Assembly (NCBI GenBank): GCA_021738725.1
Contig: JAIPBE010000013.1
Span: forward strand, 1 to 64,000
Length of the DNA stretch: 64,000 nt
From: Saprospiraceae bacterium
GTDB lineage: Bacteria; Bacteroidota; Bacteroidia; Chitinophagales; Saprospiraceae
Direction of reading: 5' to 3'
Made by a program: the position numbers and the translations under genes. Below the pieces are notes generated by a model. That model made no database searches and was not told the origin of the DNA. It saw only the letters and a program-made list of their open reading frames with translations. Of the stretch, positions 8,730 through 17,384 are shown one piece after another. Each line of letters begins with the position of its first letter. The stretch's first letter is position 1.

Positions 8730-10389
8730 ACCACAGAGGACACAGAGTCTCACAGAGTAATTGTTCGTACTCTCCACTCTCGACATCCTACTCTCTGAAG
8801 CCAACGATAACTGACAACGGACAACTGAAAACCGACTGCCGTCCGGGGAAATCCCAGATTCCAAATTCAAATTTTCAAGGTGGGAACCATAATAGGCGAT
8901 CACAGTCACTTCGTCTCTCCGTCACTTCGTCACTCCGTCTTTCCGATCCTCGGTCCTCTAAATAACTCAATAACGAAATATCGAAATAACACCTAGCGCC
9001 AAATCCCTCCTATGCGGTCAGGCAGACTCGTTTCCGCTTTCCGCTTTCCTACATCCGCCGTCCCCCTGCCCCCGTCCGCTTTACCACAGAGGACACAGAG
9101 TCTCACAGAGTAATTGTTCGTACTCTCCACTCTCTACGGTCACCGACAACTGACAATTGAAAACGGACAACTGAAAACCGACTGCCGTCCGGGGAAATCC
9201 CAGATTCCAAATTCAAATGATCAAAGTGGGAACCATATTAGGTGATCACAGTCACTTCGTCTCTCCGTCACTTCGTCACTCAGTCTTTCCGATCCTCGGT
9301 CCTCGAAATAACTCAATAACGAAATATCGAAATAACACCAAGCGCCAAATCCCTCCTATGCGGTCAGACAGACTCCTCCTTTCCGCTTTCCTACATCCGC
9401 CGTCCCCCTGCCCCCGTCCGCTTTACCACAGAGGACACAGAGTCTCACAGAGTAATTGTTCGTACTCTCCACTCTCGACACCCTACTCTCTGAAGCCACC
9501 GATAACTGACAACTGACAACCGACTACCGTCCAGGGAAATCCCAGATTCCAAATTCAAATTTTCAAGGTGGGAACCATAATAGGCGATCACAGTCACTTC
9601 GTCTCTCCGTCACTTCGTCACTCCGTCTTTCCGATCCTCGGTCCTCGAAATAACTCAATAACGAAATATCGAAATAACACCAAGCGCCAAATCCCTCCTA
9701 TGCGGTCAGACAGACTCGTTTCCGCTTTCCTACATCCGCCGTCCCCCTGCCCCCGTCCGCTTTACCACAGAGGACATAGAGTCTCACAGAGTAATTGTTC
9801 GTACTCTCCACTCTCTACGGTCACCGACAACTGACAATTGAAAACGGACAACTGAAAACCGACTGCCGTCCGGGAAAATCCCAGATTCCAAATTCAAATG
9901 ATCAAAGTGGGAACCATATTAGGTGATCACAGTCACTTCGTCTCTCCGTCACTCCGTCTTTCCGATCCTCGGTCCTCGAAATAACTCAATAACGAAATAT
10001 CGAAATAACACCTAGCGCCAAATCCCTCCTATGCGGTCAGACAGACTCGTTTCCGCTTTCCTACATCCGCCGTCCCCCTGCCCCCGTCCGCTTTACCACA
10101 GAGGACACAGAGTCTCACAGAGTAATTGTTCGTACTCTCCACTCTCTACGGTCACCGACAACTGGCAATTGAAAACGGACAACTGAAAACCGACTGCCGT
10201 CCGGGGAAATCCCAGATTCCAAATTCAAATGATCAAAGTGGGAACCATAATAGGCGATCACAGTCACTTCGTCTCTCCGTCACTTCGTCACTCAGTCTTT
10301 CCGATCCTCGGTCCTCGAAATAACTCAATAACGAAATATCGAAATAACACCAAGCGCCAAATCCCTCCTATGCGGTCAGACAGACTCAC
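8730..10389. repeat. Tandem array, five copies of a 331-353 bp unit
   Basis: Copies begin with accacagaggacacagag at 8730, 9083, 9425, 9764 and 10095, spaced 353, 342, 339 and 331 bases. Each contains, in order: a cacagagtctcacagagt word; a run of actgacaactgaaaac words; ccgtccggggaaatccc; a cacttcgtctctccgtc run; a gaaataactcaataacgaaat run; and a tatgcggtcag phrase; the first four end in tacatccgccgtcc followed by a C-rich stretch, while the last copy stops after the tatgcggtcag phrase. Copies differ mainly by small indels. Open frames inside it are translations of the repeat and are not genes. Confidence 0.9.
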
Positions 10390-10417
10390 TTTCGACTTCC
10401 GACTTTCCCTTTACTCC

Positions 10418-10445
10418 TTTGTATTTCATCTGGGTTGTATCTTCG
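10418..10445 (+). promoter_or_regulatory. Candidate promoter of the lipoprotein at 10462
   Basis: TTTG at 10418-10421 and TATCTTCG at 10438-10445 (one mismatch to TAnnTTTG), 16 bases apart, with the ATG 16 bases downstream. It directly follows the end of the tandem array. Confidence 0.4.
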
Positions 10446-10461
10446 ACAAAAGCAAATCACT

Positions 10462-10836
10462 ATGACCTCCCGAATCGGTTTAATCCTCTTGATGCCTGTT
10501 CTCCTCCTGATGGCCTCCTGCAAGAAGGATGACTGTGAAGCGCCACCTGTCGGTGAGAATATTGTGGGGACCTGGAAGGTAGACAGCCAGTCCGGAACTG
10601 TGGTCTTTCAAGAAGATGGCACGTTACTGGACCCGAACGATCTGTTGATCAGCGGGGAAGTCAATGGCATGGTGCTGGATGAAAAAACCTGGATGCTGAT
10701 ACCAGGCGACTACCTGCTGCTCACTGCATCTAATCAGAGCTCTTCTCTCGAATCGGAATTTTACATCGCCCGCAATGATTGCAATCGTATTTCGTTAGAA
10801 GTATTCTTCCTCACCGTGGATTTGCGGCGGAAATAG
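10462..10836 (+). CDS. Small lipoprotein, lipocalin-like
   Basis: 124 residues. The N-terminus is a lipoprotein signal with lipobox LLMASC, followed by KKDDCE, a common start of mature Bacteroidota lipoproteins. The mature part starts NIVGTWKV and then shows alternating strands with VVFQEDGTL, the usual look of the short lipocalin-like proteins of this phylum. The function is unknown. The ATG at 10462 is chosen over the TTG at 10435, which would lie in the -7 box and add residues before the signal peptide. A conserved Cys near the C-terminal part (RNDCNR) could pair with the Cys after the lipobox. Confidence 0.75.
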   Translation: MTSRIGLILLMPVLLLMASCKKDDCEAPPVGENIVGTWKVDSQSGTVVFQEDGTLLDPNDLLISGEVNGMVLDEKTWMLIPGDYLLLTASNQSSSLESEFYIARNDCNRISLEVFFLTVDLRRK

Positions 10837-10895
10837 TCGCTGATACGGTTTGCAGCCAGGCAGAATTGGCCTGAGAATTGTATGAGAGTAAGTTG

Positions 10896-10929
10896 TTTGA
10901 ACCCAATCGATTGGGTCTTGTTATCTTTG
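10896..10929 (+). promoter_or_regulatory. Promoter with an embedded 16-bp palindrome (possible operator)
   Basis: TTTG at 10896-10899 and TATCTTTG at 10922-10929, an exact -7 match to TAnnTTTG, precede the ATG at 10958 by 28 bases. Between them, at 10901-10916, lies the perfect palindrome acccaatcgattgggt. A palindrome placed between the promoter elements is a natural site for a repressor or MerR-type activator. It could alternatively be a weak hairpin ending the upstream lipoprotein gene. Confidence 0.5.
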
Positions 10930-10957
10930 AACATTGCAAACACATCTATCTCTATCT

Positions 10958-11434
10958 ATGAATATCTTGAAGATCTTTTTACTGGCTTTGATCCCATTCA
11001 TGTTCACAGCCTGTGCGAATGAAAGTGCTCCCGAAGAGGAGACTCCTGAAATGTCTGCTCCAGGTGCAGCTCAAAACCCCATCTCCGTCACGGGTACCGA
11101 CGTTGGTAACCCTGCTCCCGCGGCACAGCCTGCCGGTGGTACAGTGGGTTCCAAACAACATTACTATTGCCCGAACAGCTGTCCGGGTAGCGGTGGTGAT
11201 GCAGGTGGAAAATGTGCGACCTGTGGCGCGGACTATGTCCACAATGATGCCTACCATCTCCAGGGCGCAGGTGCTCCTCAAACGCCGAACCCACAAACGG
11301 CAGAACCGCCTCAGAATGCCAAAGGCGTCTGGCACTATTCCTGTCCGAAAGGTTGCGCTGGCGGAGCTGGCGCTGCAGGTGCTTGTGCCAAATGTGGCAC
11401 TGCTCTGGCCCATAATGGCCAGTACCACAACTAA
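10958..11434 (+). CDS. Lipoprotein with two zinc-ribbon-like cysteine repeats
   Basis: 158 residues: lipoprotein signal with Cys at the end of MFTAC, an acidic/Pro-rich linker, then two copies of one module. Module 1 (about 73-107) reads YYCPNSCPGSGG, KCATCG, HNDAYH. Module 2 (about 123-157) reads HYSCPKGCAGGAG, ACAKCG, HNGQYH. Each has CxxxC, CxxC and two His residues, resembling the heavy-metal-binding YHCPMHP/CPKCGM domain of metal-resistance proteins. This suggests metal binding at the outer membrane or periplasm, which is inference. It has its own promoter with a palindrome and a strong terminator, so it is a single-gene unit. Confidence 0.8.
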   Translation: MNILKIFLLALIPFMFTACANESAPEEETPEMSAPGAAQNPISVTGTDVGNPAPAAQPAGGTVGSKQHYYCPNSCPGSGGDAGGKCATCGADYVHNDAYHLQGAGAPQTPNPQTAEPPQNAKGVWHYSCPKGCAGGAGAAGACAKCGTALAHNGQYHN

Positions 11435-11458
11435 AGTCGCAAATCTATCTCAATAGCC

Positions 11459-11498
11459 AAAGCGGCTGGATCGTTGCGATCCAGCCGCTTTACTTTTT
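11459..11498 (+). terminator. Strong intrinsic terminator
   Basis: A perfect 15-bp stem, aaagcggctggatcg (11459-11473) with cgatccagccgcttt (11477-11491), closes a 3-base loop (ttg) and is followed by acttttt. It ends the Cys-repeat lipoprotein transcript. Confidence 0.9.
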
Positions 11499-11591
11499 CT
11501 GACCCATGGCTCATTCAGGACTGCCTGGATGTATACGGGATTCAGACAATTCAGTGGAAAATGATCGTTCTTTAACCATTAGAAACGGATA

Positions 11592-12680
11592 ATGCGATCT
11601 TTCATTTTCTTTTTGAGTCTTTGCTATTTGACGCAATCCTATGCTCAGGTACCCTATGATACCCTGGTTGCCACTGGGATGGTCCATGTGTACTTCGAAT
11701 TTGGAAAGGATCACTTGACATCATCGGCCAGGGATTCTATTACGGCCTTGATCCAGGGCGAAAATGGTGGTAAGGATCGATGGATCGACATTGTTGCCCA
11801 CACGGATTCCATCGGAACGGATCAATCCAATCAGTCCCTGGCACGACGCAGAGCCCAATCCGTTGCGACCTTCCTCCAGCAGCAGCATTGGCCAGCCGCA
11901 TATATCCGGAAAACAGCCGTGGGAGAAAGGGTCCCGGTTGCCTCCAATGACACAGAGGAAGGTCGACAAGCCAATCGAAGGGCAACGATCACCTTGCTGA
12001 AACGGCGGGTGCTGACCCGTATCCAGGGCCAGGTCCTGGACGATAGTACCGGTGTGGCACTGGAAGCGACCGTCCATATCCTTGCCAGGGATTGGCAGGA
12101 TTCGGCTTCCACCGACAAAGCAGGGCAGTTTAGCTACGAACTTCCGGCAGGGGAAGTGGTCCGGGTGGATATCCGTCGCCCGGGTCATTTTTTCAGTTCT
12201 CAGATGTTGCGGGCGATGCCCGGCTTGCCGCCCCTGGATATCCGTATCAAGCCGATCGTAACCGGCGCAAAGGCAGACATCCAGAATCTCTACTTTTTTG
12301 GGAATCAGGCGGTGCTACTTCCCAGGTCGGAACCAGAGCTCCCCATTTTATTGCAATTCATGCAGGTGAATCCACAAATCATTGTAGAAATCGCAGGCCA
12401 TGTCAATGTCCCTTTCAGTCCACCGGTTGATTCAGTCAGTTTTTCCTTTGGCTTATCGATAGCACGTGCAAAAATGGTATATGAGTACCTGATTGAACAT
12501 GGTGTACCCCCATTCAGATTGGCTTATAACGGGTATGGAAATCAGGAAATGCGATTCCCTTATGCCAGCAATGAAAAGCAGCAGGCGCTCAATCGACGGG
12601 TGGAAATTCGCATTCTCGGTACCGGGAAGATTATCAGTAAAAAAGCACCTTTACACGATCCATCTGTCGATGGGGGCTGA
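11592..12680 (+). CDS. Protein with two OmpA-like domains around a CarboxypepD_reg domain
   Basis: 362 residues with a signal peptide (FFLSLCYLTQSYAQ). Residues about 30-135 form an OmpA-like peptidoglycan-binding domain: VYFEFGKDHL, AHTDSIGTDQSNQSLARRRAQSV and QANRRATITL. Residues about 140-215 look like a CarboxypepD_reg-like beta-sandwich (GQVLDDSTGVALEATV). Residues about 235-350 are a second, more diverged OmpA-like domain (VEIAGHVNVP, LSIARAKMVYEYLIEHGV, LNRRVEIRI). OmpA domains tether the outer membrane to the cell wall. Having two of them around a sandwich, with no barrel, is unusual. Probably periplasmic or attached to an outer-membrane partner. Confidence 0.85.
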   Translation: MRSFIFFLSLCYLTQSYAQVPYDTLVATGMVHVYFEFGKDHLTSSARDSITALIQGENGGKDRWIDIVAHTDSIGTDQSNQSLARRRAQSVATFLQQQHWPAAYIRKTAVGERVPVASNDTEEGRQANRRATITLLKRRVLTRIQGQVLDDSTGVALEATVHILARDWQDSASTDKAGQFSYELPAGEVVRVDIRRPGHFFSSQMLRAMPGLPPLDIRIKPIVTGAKADIQNLYFFGNQAVLLPRSEPELPILLQFMQVNPQIIVEIAGHVNVPFSPPVDSVSFSFGLSIARAKMVYEYLIEHGVPPFRLAYNGYGNQEMRFPYASNEKQQALNRRVEIRILGTGKIISKKAPLHDPSVDGG

Positions 12681-12724
12681 ACTCTTTCGGAGGTAGACGG
12701 GTAGCAGAAAGGATACCAAAAGTC

Positions 12725-13279
12725 CTATTGACCGGACAGACAGGCCTGACGAAGGGCCATCATCGCCACCAGGCCTTTTTGACGGGCTAGCGTGCGGTTT
12801 CGCTCTGGGATCAACTCCGGATCAGGATAATGCTCCAGCACCCGGGTTATGCTCTCTTCCCGGATCAGGTGCAACATGGCATGCGGAGATCGATTGGTGT
12901 AATTGGCCGCGTCGTCCGGTTGCGTATCCGCAAATTGGTACTGCGGGTGAAAACTGGCGATCTGATAAATCCCTTCATATCCCTGATCGATCAGTAGCTG
13001 CTCGCACAGGTTCAACATGTCCAGATAATCCATAAAATCAGCATAGGCATTCGGCAGGATCAGCAGGGTGGTCTCTGTTTCGGGTTCACGGTCCAGATGA
13101 TAGGCCTCCCGGATCACCGCTTCTAAAACCGTCTGCAACGGCGAAGGCTCCAGGATCATATAACGGATCCGGTCTTGCTGAAAGGGTTGGGCAGCAAAGG
13201 GGCAGAATTGCAGCCCGATCACTACCTCCCGGATCCAGGTCCGGGTCTGGGCGATCCATTGATTGTGGGTGTGACTCAT
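12725..13279 (-). CDS. DUF1415 family protein
   Basis: 184 residues, soluble, no signal peptide. Family features of DUF1415 are clear: WIREVVIGLQFCPFAAQ near the N-terminus, LLILPNAY in the middle, FHPQYQFADT, and the N-R-S-P-H-A-M-L-H-L-I-RE block near 130. The conserved Cys, His and Arg residues suggest an enzyme, but the family's function is not known to me. It converges with the OmpA-domain gene and is divergent from the SDR gene at 13417. A -7-like box lies 6 bases from its start. Confidence 0.88.
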   Translation of the reverse strand: MSHTHNQWIAQTRTWIREVVIGLQFCPFAAQPFQQDRIRYMILEPSPLQTVLEAVIREAYHLDREPETETTLLILPNAYADFMDYLDMLNLCEQLLIDQGYEGIYQIASFHPQYQFADTQPDDAANYTNRSPHAMLHLIREESITRVLEHYPDPELIPERNRTLARQKGLVAMMALRQACLSGQ

Positions 13280-13285
13280 CGGGTG

Positions 13286-13293
13286 CCAAGATA
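13286..13293 (-). promoter_or_regulatory. -7-like box next to the DUF1415 start
   Basis: On the minus strand, TATCTTGG (one mismatch to TAnnTTTG) ends 6 bases before the ATG at 13279, which would make the mRNA almost or completely leaderless. Confidence 0.35.
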
Positions 13294-13416
13294 ATCTTCC
13301 TTCCGCTACTGGGACGCTGTGACCGATCCACGATGGTGTTTATCTAGAAGGCGAAGTGTTTCATCGAAAGCATAGTCTCAGTGACGGAGTATCCATTTAC
13401 TTTGTAACAAATCTCA

Positions 13417-14340
13417 ATGATGCAAACCATACTCGGATCAGGAGGGGCGATTGGAAAAGATCTGGCCAAAGCCTTGGCTGCTTATACTAAAGGCATTCGC
13501 CTGGTCAGCCGGCACCCCGAAAAAGTGAACGAAACAGATGAACTGATGGCTGCCGACTTGTTGTCAGCGGAAGAGACTGACAAAGCCATCGCCGGATCCG
13601 AGGTAGTCTATCTGGTCGTCGGTCTGAAATATGAGTTTCGGGTGTGGCAGCAGCAATGGCCGGTGGTGATGGACAATGTCCTGACCTCCTGCCACCGTCA
13701 TGGAGCCAAACTGGTCTTCTTCGACAATATCTACATGATCGATCGCGAGCATATCGGTCATCTGACTGAAGAATCTCCCATTCGACCTTCCAGTATAAAA
13801 GGCTTTGTGCGGGCACAATTGATCCATATGATCGATGACGCAGTCCAGAAAGGTGAAGTGGAGGTCATCATTGCCCGTTGTGCGGATTTCTATGGTCCGG
13901 GAGTAGGCAACAGTGTCCTCCAGGAAACCGTCCTCAAGCCTTTGAAAAACGGCAAGCGTGCGAATTTTCTGGCTTCCCCTCAGTATGCCCATACCTATAC
14001 CTACACGCCAGATGCCGCACGCGCCACTGCCCAGCTGGGCAATACCCGATCAGCCTACAACCAGACCTGGAATCTGCCCACTACCAAGGAGCGACTGACA
14101 GGGAAGGATTGGCTTCAGCTGATTGCGAACGAACTGGGTGTGCCACCACAATCCGTTACCATTCCCGGGTTTGTCCTGTCACTGGCCGGGTTGTTTTCCC
14201 CCATGATGCGGGAGGTCAAGGAAATGAACTATCAATATGAACGGGATTATATCTTTGACAGCAGCAAATTCGAAGCGGCATTCGGATGGAGGGCGACAGA
14301 CCCCCAAACAGGTATTCACGCGGTCGTAAAGGAAGGCTAG
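13417..14340 (+). CDS. NAD(P)-dependent epimerase/dehydratase family protein (atypical SDR)
   Basis: 307 residues, cytoplasmic. The N-terminus has a Rossmann start: TILGSGGAIGKDLAKAL, a GxGGxxG-type dinucleotide loop, followed by LVSRHP and ADLL at the second strand positions. VVYLVVGLKY, KLVFFDNIYMID and IIARCADFYGPG follow the usual extended/atypical SDR layout (strands 4-6). The classical YxxxK pair is not obvious; the stretch between MID and FYGPG has other residues, which is common in atypical SDRs. The substrate cannot be told. It stands alone, with the dikinase operon starting 137 bases downstream. An ACTTTG-type promoter word lies just upstream. Confidence 0.85.
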   Translation: MMQTILGSGGAIGKDLAKALAAYTKGIRLVSRHPEKVNETDELMAADLLSAEETDKAIAGSEVVYLVVGLKYEFRVWQQQWPVVMDNVLTSCHRHGAKLVFFDNIYMIDREHIGHLTEESPIRPSSIKGFVRAQLIHMIDDAVQKGEVEVIIARCADFYGPGVGNSVLQETVLKPLKNGKRANFLASPQYAHTYTYTPDAARATAQLGNTRSAYNQTWNLPTTKERLTGKDWLQLIANELGVPPQSVTIPGFVLSLAGLFSPMMREVKEMNYQYERDYIFDSSKFEAAFGWRATDPQTGIHAVVKEG

Positions 14341-14477
14341 ATCACACTTGACTACCGGGCCTGAAGTGGCGTAACCGAAAGGGATTCCGTACCTTCAGAT
14401 GAACCAGGCCATTTGTATTTGTGTTCTGAAGCCTGATGCTGGCATACGCCAGTCACCCGTTCAATACCCCTGCTTAT

Positions 14478-17384
14478 ATGGCTCAGCTCCGCCCCGTCCT
14501 TCTTGTCCTTTTATTCGCCTGGAGCACCATCCTTATGGCGCAGTCCAAGGTCAGATCACCGGCTGAAATTCAGGCATTGATCTCCTCCTACAAAAAGGAT
14601 CCCCGTGGCCCTTTCAAGGATATTCGCTGGTTTTGCCCGGATGGTTCGACGCGTGCCGCGCGGGTTCCATGTCCGGAAAAGAATGGGGTCCAACATGCCC
14701 GTTATCGGGATGAGGTCGTCTCCCTGGCGAAGACAAACCAGGTCCACCTGATCCAGATCCTGGCAGGATCTGACCATGCATCATTCTGGGATGCCTCTCA
14801 AGGGCACAGTCGGATCAAACAGTACCAATTGGTCAAATTTCTCAAGGAGGCTGACAATGGCTGGCTGCTGCGGCGTGCCCGCTATTACCGGGGTGCCATT
14901 CAGGAAGAAGACGAATCGAACTGGGGGATCACCTTCTACCAGTGGCTGTTCAAGGATGCACAGGCCGCTGAAGAGCAGTACTTTCTCATTCGCCAATCTG
15001 CGCGGGATGTGCCTCACGCGGCAGATGACAATGTGGCTCAGCGGATCCGGGCAGCCTCCAAGGCCATCGCAGATACCTTCCCCTCATTCATGGATCTCCG
15101 AGTCAAGATCCACGGCCAGCCGGATGCCACTGATCTGGGAAAGACACGTGGGTTTTACAACAAGAACAAAAGCAGGATGATCCCCTATGTATCGACCTTG
15201 TTCGATCAGTTGATCGCTGATCTGGAGGTGCGATACAAGCCACTGGCGGTGGCCGACCTCACCAGATACAAATCGCAGATGCCGAAGGATTCGCCCCTGC
15301 GTGAAGAATTTGAACGCTTCCTGATCACCTACCCCAAGGAGACCTCTGCCAAGCGACAGAGCCTATTGTTGGCCGACATCATGCTGGTGCTTCGAAAGCA
15401 AACTACCGAAGCCATCAGCCCCAAGGCGAGGGTCGCTTGTCTGGACCTCAGTCTCAAACTGGAACAAGCTTTCCTCCAGACGACCAATCGCTGGCAACCC
15501 CAGACCTTACAGGATCGATTTGCCAAGGTGCGGTGTCTGAGCCAGGTGGCTGCAGCAACCGGGTTTCTCGAAATGTGGGAATGGGATATGGTGGACAAAG
15601 CGCTGACGATCGATACCAGTCAGACCATCTCCCTTGGCCAATTTCAGCAATTCACCCGCCAGTCTCAGGCCGTCGTGGAATGGGGAACGGGAATGGTTCG
15701 TGCAATCTATGGTTCCGTGGTCAAGCAGTTCGCAGAATTCGAACCGCTGGCAAACGGATTTCCCGATGATGTGGTCCGTTCATCCATCCTGTTGCCCCTG
15801 GGTCAGGAAGTTAGTGCTCTGGCCAGCCAGTATGCCGAAGCTGCCGGCCTGGCCAATGAAGTGATGGGCATAGCGGGCACCAATGGCCTGCGGGGACTCA
15901 ACCCCGGATATGCACTTGGTGAACTGGTCGTGATCGATGATCAGACAGAAGAGATGAATGTCTCTGCAGACAAGATCTACGTATTTCATCATCCCCCTTC
16001 CGATCTCAAGCCGATCGCCGGGATCGCCACGGTCACAGAAGGCAACCTGGTTTCGCATGTCCAGCTGCTAGCGCGCAATCTGGGGATTCCCAATGCCGTG
16101 CTCAATGCGAAAGATCTGCAGGATTTGAAGGCCTTCAATGGCCAAAAGGTCTTTTATGCCGTGTCTAACACGGGGACGGTCATTCTCAAACCGGCCGATG
16201 CCATGACATCGGAAGAATCAGAATTATTCTCCCAGAAGGTGCGCAGCGAGGATAAGATCCGAGTACCCATCGAGGCGATGGACCTGACGGTGCATACATT
16301 GGTGGATCTGCGGAAGACACGAGCCATTCATTCCGGCATTTGGTGTGGCCCCAAAGCCGCCAATCTTGGCGAACTGAAATACCTGTTTCCCGATCATGTG
16401 GTCGAAGGGCTGGTCCTGCCATTTGGTTTGTTTCGGGATCACATGGATCAATTGATTCCCGGAAAAAATGAATCGTACTGGACCTTCCTGACCGGGATCT
16501 TCCACCGGGCAGAGAACATCCGTCAGGGTGGAGCATCAGACGAAAAGGTGGAAGAAATGGTCCTGGATCAGTTGGCACAATTGCGGACAGCGATCAAATC
16601 CATGCCGTTCTTGCCAGGCGTTGTCGAAAGCCTGCGCGAACAATTCATACAAGTCCTGGGCGGTCCGCTGGGCAAGGTCCCCGTGTTTTTGCGCAGTGAC
16701 ACCAATATGGAAGATCTCAAGGACTTCACCGGTGCCGGACTCAACCTGACCCTGTTCAATGTCCTGGATGAAGAAAAGATCGTGCAGGGTATTCGTGAAG
16801 TATGGGCATCGCCGTATTCGGAAAGGAGTTATCGTTGGCGGCAACGGTATCTGCTCGACCCGGAGAATGTCTATCCTTCGATACTGATCATTCCCAGCGT
16901 CGATGCTGAACGATCGGGCGTCATGATCACCAAGGGTGTGACGACAGGAAGGGATGATCAGGTAACAGTCGCCTTCAGCAAGGGAGTCGGCGGCGCAGTG
17001 GATGGCCAGTCGGCCGAGTCCTGGCTGATCGACAATGATACGACCATGCACCTGCTGGCTCCTTCGAGGGAGACGACCTTTACAGCCATCCCAGCCACGG
17101 GTGGGACAAAGAAGGCGTATTGTGATCTGTCTGATCGATTGCTGACGCCATCCGACCTGGCGGCATTGAATCAGATGGCTGCAGATATGCGATCCAAATT
17201 GCATGCGACCGGCCCGCTGGATATCGAATTGGGCATTCTTGCAGATTGGATCTGGTTGTTTCAGGTCAGGCCATTTGTGGAGAATAAGAAAGCCGCCGCT
17301 TCTGCCTATCTGTTATCCATTTCACCTGAACCGGATCTCGAAAAACGGATCCCTTTTCTGACCCCAAAGCTGAACCATGATTAA
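14478..17384 (+). CDS. Exported PEP-synthase / glucan-water-dikinase-like phosphotransferase
   Basis: 968 residues from the ATG at 14478, chosen because it begins a clean signal peptide (VLLVLLFAWSTILMAQS). After an unrecognised N-terminal half comes a phosphohistidine swivelling domain with GNLVSHVQLLARNLGIP (His about 527), then a PEP-synthase/PPDK-type ATP-binding domain: CGPKAANLGEL (about 625), LRSDTNMEDLKDFTGAG (Arg about 739), SGVMITKG, and a C-terminal DIELG...FQVRPF (about 915-931). The order His domain then ATP domain is that of glucan water dikinases, and there is no PEP/pyruvate TIM barrel after it. The key motifs look intact. Export of an ATP-dependent dikinase is unexpected. Its stop overlaps the next gene by 8 bases. 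Confidence 0.85.
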   Translation: MAQLRPVLLVLLFAWSTILMAQSKVRSPAEIQALISSYKKDPRGPFKDIRWFCPDGSTRAARVPCPEKNGVQHARYRDEVVSLAKTNQVHLIQILAGSDHASFWDASQGHSRIKQYQLVKFLKEADNGWLLRRARYYRGAIQEEDESNWGITFYQWLFKDAQAAEEQYFLIRQSARDVPHAADDNVAQRIRAASKAIADTFPSFMDLRVKIHGQPDATDLGKTRGFYNKNKSRMIPYVSTLFDQLIADLEVRYKPLAVADLTRYKSQMPKDSPLREEFERFLITYPKETSAKRQSLLLADIMLVLRKQTTEAISPKARVACLDLSLKLEQAFLQTTNRWQPQTLQDRFAKVRCLSQVAAATGFLEMWEWDMVDKALTIDTSQTISLGQFQQFTRQSQAVVEWGTGMVRAIYGSVVKQFAEFEPLANGFPDDVVRSSILLPLGQEVSALASQYAEAAGLANEVMGIAGTNGLRGLNPGYALGELVVIDDQTEEMNVSADKIYVFHHPPSDLKPIAGIATVTEGNLVSHVQLLARNLGIPNAVLNAKDLQDLKAFNGQKVFYAVSNTGTVILKPADAMTSEESELFSQKVRSEDKIRVPIEAMDLTVHTLVDLRKTRAIHSGIWCGPKAANLGELKYLFPDHVVEGLVLPFGLFRDHMDQLIPGKNESYWTFLTGIFHRAENIRQGGASDEKVEEMVLDQLAQLRTAIKSMPFLPGVVESLREQFIQVLGGPLGKVPVFLRSDTNMEDLKDFTGAGLNLTLFNVLDEEKIVQGIREVWASPYSERSYRWRQRYLLDPENVYPSILIIPSVDAERSGVMITKGVTTGRDDQVTVAFSKGVGGAVDGQSAESWLIDNDTTMHLLAPSRETTFTAIPATGGTKKAYCDLSDRLLTPSDLAALNQMAADMRSKLHATGPLDIELGILADWIWLFQVRPFVENKKAAASAYLLSISPEPDLEKRIPFLTPKLNHD

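Noticed and set aside
9217-10465. Several 80-100 residue open frames of MIKVGTIIGDHSHFVS type
   Set aside because: They are translations of the tandem repeat units, recurring with the array period, and have no coding character.
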